Shown one piece after another: positions 5,712-6,931 of a DNA stretch of 6,931 nucleotides. Numbering within the stretch: the stretch's first letter is position 1; the number at the start of each line of letters is the position of its first letter. The notes beneath the pieces were generated by a model, which ran no database searches, had not been told where the DNA came from, and saw only the letters and a list, made by a program, of their open reading frames with translations. Both the position numbers and the translations under genes were made by a program. The stretch comes from JAJFTV01 sp964426355 (lineage in GTDB: Bacteria; Chloroflexota; Anaerolineae; Anaerolineales; Anaerolineaceae): positions 1 to 6,931 of the forward strand of contig CAYRRA010000211.1 in the NCBI GenBank assembly GCA_964426355.1, written 5' to 3'.

Positions 5712-6452
5712 ATGAGTACAAACAAACCACAAACGAAAATCGTAAAAAAGCTCGAAACAATCGCATTGATCACCGCAATTATTGGATCGATCATCTTTGT
5801 GGTTTCTTGTTTGCTTAATGTTTATGCTTATTCGATCACGCCAACAGTTACACCCACCCCAACAAAAACAGCGACGGTCACACGCACACCTTTGCCATCA
5901 AGCACCCCAACGACAACCCTCACACCCAGTCCATCTCCATCCCCAACCTATCCGGCTGAGTTAAATTTCCTGACTGATCTGGATAGTAATTTAGCACAAA
6001 CAGATTTTAAGTGCAGCTATACGCAAATTGAAGATAAGTTGCTGGTGACCTGTCACAAAGAAACTGACGATTATTCGATACAAATGGAAATAAATCGTAT
6101 CGAAAATGAAACCGAAAAATTTTTTGACCAGATCGTCCTATTTGAACCTTTTGCTTCAGATCGTGTGGAAATTGCGAAAAACGAGCTAAAATACCTGTTA
6201 TCCCTGGCTGAACAGTATCCCTGGCATGTAGAAATGGAAGCTGTTTCGCCTACAGCAACCATCATGCCTGCGGTTTCAGTTACTCCTACAGCCATCAGCG
6301 AAATGGATAACTGGCTTTGGGTTACCCTCCCCCAGTTGATACCAGGAAATCTTGTGGAGACCACATTTAACGGGAAGATATATTCACTCCTCTGGGAGGA
6401 GGAACGGCTTCGGTTGACGATCCACTACGACGTCATCAGCCATGAACCCTAA
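5712..6452 (+). CDS. Unrecognised membrane- or lipid-anchored surface protein with Thr/Pro-rich linkers
   Basis: I do not recognise a family. From the ATG at 5712 the product is 246 residues: a basic N-terminus (K5, K9, K12, K13), one hydrophobic segment (about 17-39), a Thr/Pro/Ser-rich linker (about 42-80), a mixed domain (about 82-177), a second short linker (about 179-195, with SPTATIMP and VTPTA), and a small C-terminal domain (about 197-246) rich in Trp and beta-type sequence. The C-terminal part should lie outside the membrane. The segment VVSC ending at C33 fits a lipobox, so it may be a lipoprotein, but the hydrophobic stretch continues after the Cys, which favours a plain membrane anchor. 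C101 and C114 could form a disulphide. The upstream in-frame ATG at 5646 is unlikely: it lacks a ribosome site and lies in the palindrome. The ribosome site for 5712 is itself weak (GAGAAG directly upstream). Thr/Pro linkers of this kind are common in Chloroflexota surface proteins. Confidence 0.75.
   Translation: MSTNKPQTKIVKKLETIALITAIIGSIIFVVSCLLNVYAYSITPTVTPTPTKTATVTRTPLPSSTPTTTLTPSPSPSPTYPAELNFLTDLDSNLAQTDFKCSYTQIEDKLLVTCHKETDDYSIQMEINRIENETEKFFDQIVLFEPFASDRVEIAKNELKYLLSLAEQYPWHVEMEAVSPTATIMPAVSVTPTAISEMDNWLWVTLPQLIPGNLVETTFNGKIYSLLWEEERLRLTIHYDVISHEP
5835..5952 (+). repeat. Low-complexity Thr/Pro linker coding region
   Basis: ACA, ACC and CCA-type codons dominate this stretch, encoding repeated TPT, TP and SPSP units (residues 42-81). 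The C- and A-rich coding strand differs clearly from the rest of the gene. Such linkers are extended, protease-resistant spacers in exported proteins and tend to change length by slippage. Confidence 0.7.
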
Positions 6453-6694
6453 TCGCATTCCAAATCCTGCTCGTTGTGATCAATTGAATTGGGTTTATCG
6501 ACAGAGTCAATTTTCTTGACCCAGCAATCCAGTTCGGGGACTTCTACCTTTTCAATCTGCTGTGCCAGTTCTTCCCGTTCCTGGCGAGTGAAATAAAAAC
6601 GATTATCCTGGTATTCCTTTCCATGCTTCAACAATATTGCAACCGCATACATCATAATCACCAGGAGAAAAACCACTAGCAAAATGGTACCCAT
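6449..6694 (-). CDS. Unrecognised small single-span membrane protein
   Basis: This is an 81-residue protein with no family I can name. Residues 3-22 (ILLVVFLLVIMMYAVAILLK) form one membrane helix at the very N-terminus, without a basic stretch before it. A basic segment follows (KHGKEYQDNRFYFTRQ), then a Glu/Gln-rich, probably helical part (REELAQQIEKVEVPEL) and an acidic tail ending DLECD. Positive charges just after the helix suggest that the tail is cytoplasmic. Support for it being real: GGAG 5 bases before the ATG, a good promoter at 6713-6741, and a sensible membrane topology. Its stop codon overlaps the stop of the convergent Thr/Pro protein gene by four bases. It may act in the envelope, but nothing shows a partner. 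Confidence 0.7.
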   Translation of the reverse strand: MGTILLVVFLLVIMMYAVAILLKHGKEYQDNRFYFTRQEREELAQQIEKVEVPELDCWVKKIDSVDKPNSIDHNEQDLECD

Positions 6695-6712
6695 AGCATC
6701 TCCACTGAATAG

Positions 6713-6741
6713 ATTCTAATTCAAAACACCTCGTGTTTCAA
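6713..6741 (-). promoter_or_regulatory. Promoter of the small membrane protein gene
   Basis: On the minus strand TTGAAA (6736-6741, five of six consensus bases) and TAGAAT (6713-6718, five of six) are exactly 17 bases apart. Transcription would start near 6706, giving a leader of only about 12 bases that still contains the GGAG at 6700-6703. Confidence 0.65.
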
Positions 6742-6752
6742 TTCGTTGAATT
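6724..6752. repeat. Cluster of small inverted repeats over the -35 region
   Basis: AAACAC-CTC-GTGTTT (6724-6738) is a perfect inverted repeat in the promoter spacer and -35. Next to it, TTCAA-TTCG-TTGAA (6737-6750) and the overlapping AATTC-GTT-GAATT (6740-6752) are also perfect. Together they could be operator half-sites for the small membrane protein gene. The short arms mean that chance is possible in this AT-rich stretch. Confidence 0.4.
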
Positions 6753-6859
6753 TGAGTTTAGGATTTTAACTCACCCACCCTAATGTTCGAAAGCGGATAG
6801 ATGTTGTCAGATTCATATTGATAAGTACTGAAAGGGTATGCACAAAATCGTGTTTATGT

Positions 6860-6865
6860 TAAAAT
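6860..6865 (+). promoter_or_regulatory. Possible -10 element of the tRNA gene
   Basis: TAAAAT lies 12 bases before the tRNA 5' end and matches five of six consensus bases. No good -35 is seen at 16-18 bases upstream (TATGCA at 6837-6842 is poor). The remaining intergenic sequence from 6753 to 6859 shows nothing else I can name. Confidence 0.35.
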
Positions 6866-6877
6866 TGGATTATCCAT

Positions 6878-6931
6878 GGGCGGGTAGCTCAGTTGGTCAG
6901 AGCGCATCTCTTACACAGATGAGGTCGTAGG
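6878..6931 (+). tRNA. tRNA-Val (anticodon UAC), 3' end beyond window
   Basis: The 5' acceptor strand is GGGCGGG (6878-6884), followed by T8 and A9. The D stem GCTC/GAGC (6887-6890 with 6900-6903) encloses the loop AGTTGGTCA. The anticodon stem CATCT/AGATG (6905-6909 with 6917-6921) is fully paired and encloses the loop CTTACAC, with anticodon TAC at 6912-6914 for valine. The variable region AGGTC and the first T-stem bases GTAGG follow before the window ends, so acceptor pairing and CCA encoding cannot be checked. Confidence 0.95.

Noticed and set aside
1..6931. Mobile element, phage, CRISPR, toxin-antitoxin or defence system
   Set aside because: No transposase, integrase, repeat array, toxin pair or nuclease/helicase cluster is present; the tRNA at the right edge carries no visible attachment-site duplication within the window.

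Overview
The window is a compact bacterial chromosomal segment of moderate GC content (judged by eye) with short intergenic gaps and mostly housekeeping genes. A membrane-anchored protein with a long Thr/Pro-rich linker, a style common in Chloroflexota (Anaerolineae), together with the look of the yebC-ruvC-trmH-ruvA group, suggests a Chloroflexota/Anaerolineae-like organism. This is an inference from style, not a database result.

Layout from left to right. (1) Positions 1-596, minus: the N-terminal 198 residues of a BaiN/HI0933-family FAD flavoprotein that runs off the left edge. (2) Positions 597-735: a divergent promoter region. (3) Positions 736-2049, plus: an UMF1/Atg22-type major facilitator transporter, convergent with the next operon and only 10 bases from it. 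(4) Positions 2060-4714, minus: a tight four-gene operon, transcribed yebC, ruvC, a SpoU/TrmH-type RNA 2'-O-methyltransferase, ruvA, with its own extended -10 promoter at 4762-4789. (5) Positions 4807-5580, minus: a fumarylacetoacetate-hydrolase-family enzyme. (6) Positions 5581-5711: a divergent control region with a 29-bp near-perfect palindrome. (7) Positions 5712-6452, plus: an unrecognised membrane- or lipid-anchored surface protein with two Thr/Pro linkers. (8) Positions 6449-6694, minus: an unrecognised 81-residue single-span membrane protein whose stop codon overlaps that of its neighbour. (9) Positions 6695-6877: an intergenic region with a good minus-strand promoter and small inverted repeats. 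(10) Positions 6878-6931, plus: the 5' part of a tRNA-Val(UAC) cut by the right edge.

The operon combines Holliday-junction processing (RuvC resolvase, RuvA junction-binding subunit) with two translation-related proteins (YebC and an RNA methyltransferase). RuvB, the motor that works with RuvA, is not in the window. Several starts were moved inward from the longest possible ORF, because the family N-terminus and a Shine-Dalgarno sequence agree on an internal ATG: ruvA at 2635, trmH at 3449, the FAH enzyme at 5580 and the Thr/Pro protein at 5712.

I found no mobile element, CRISPR array, defence system or clear intrinsic terminator. No convincing new biological system is visible. The least explained parts are the palindrome at 5629-5657 and the two unknown envelope genes to its right.
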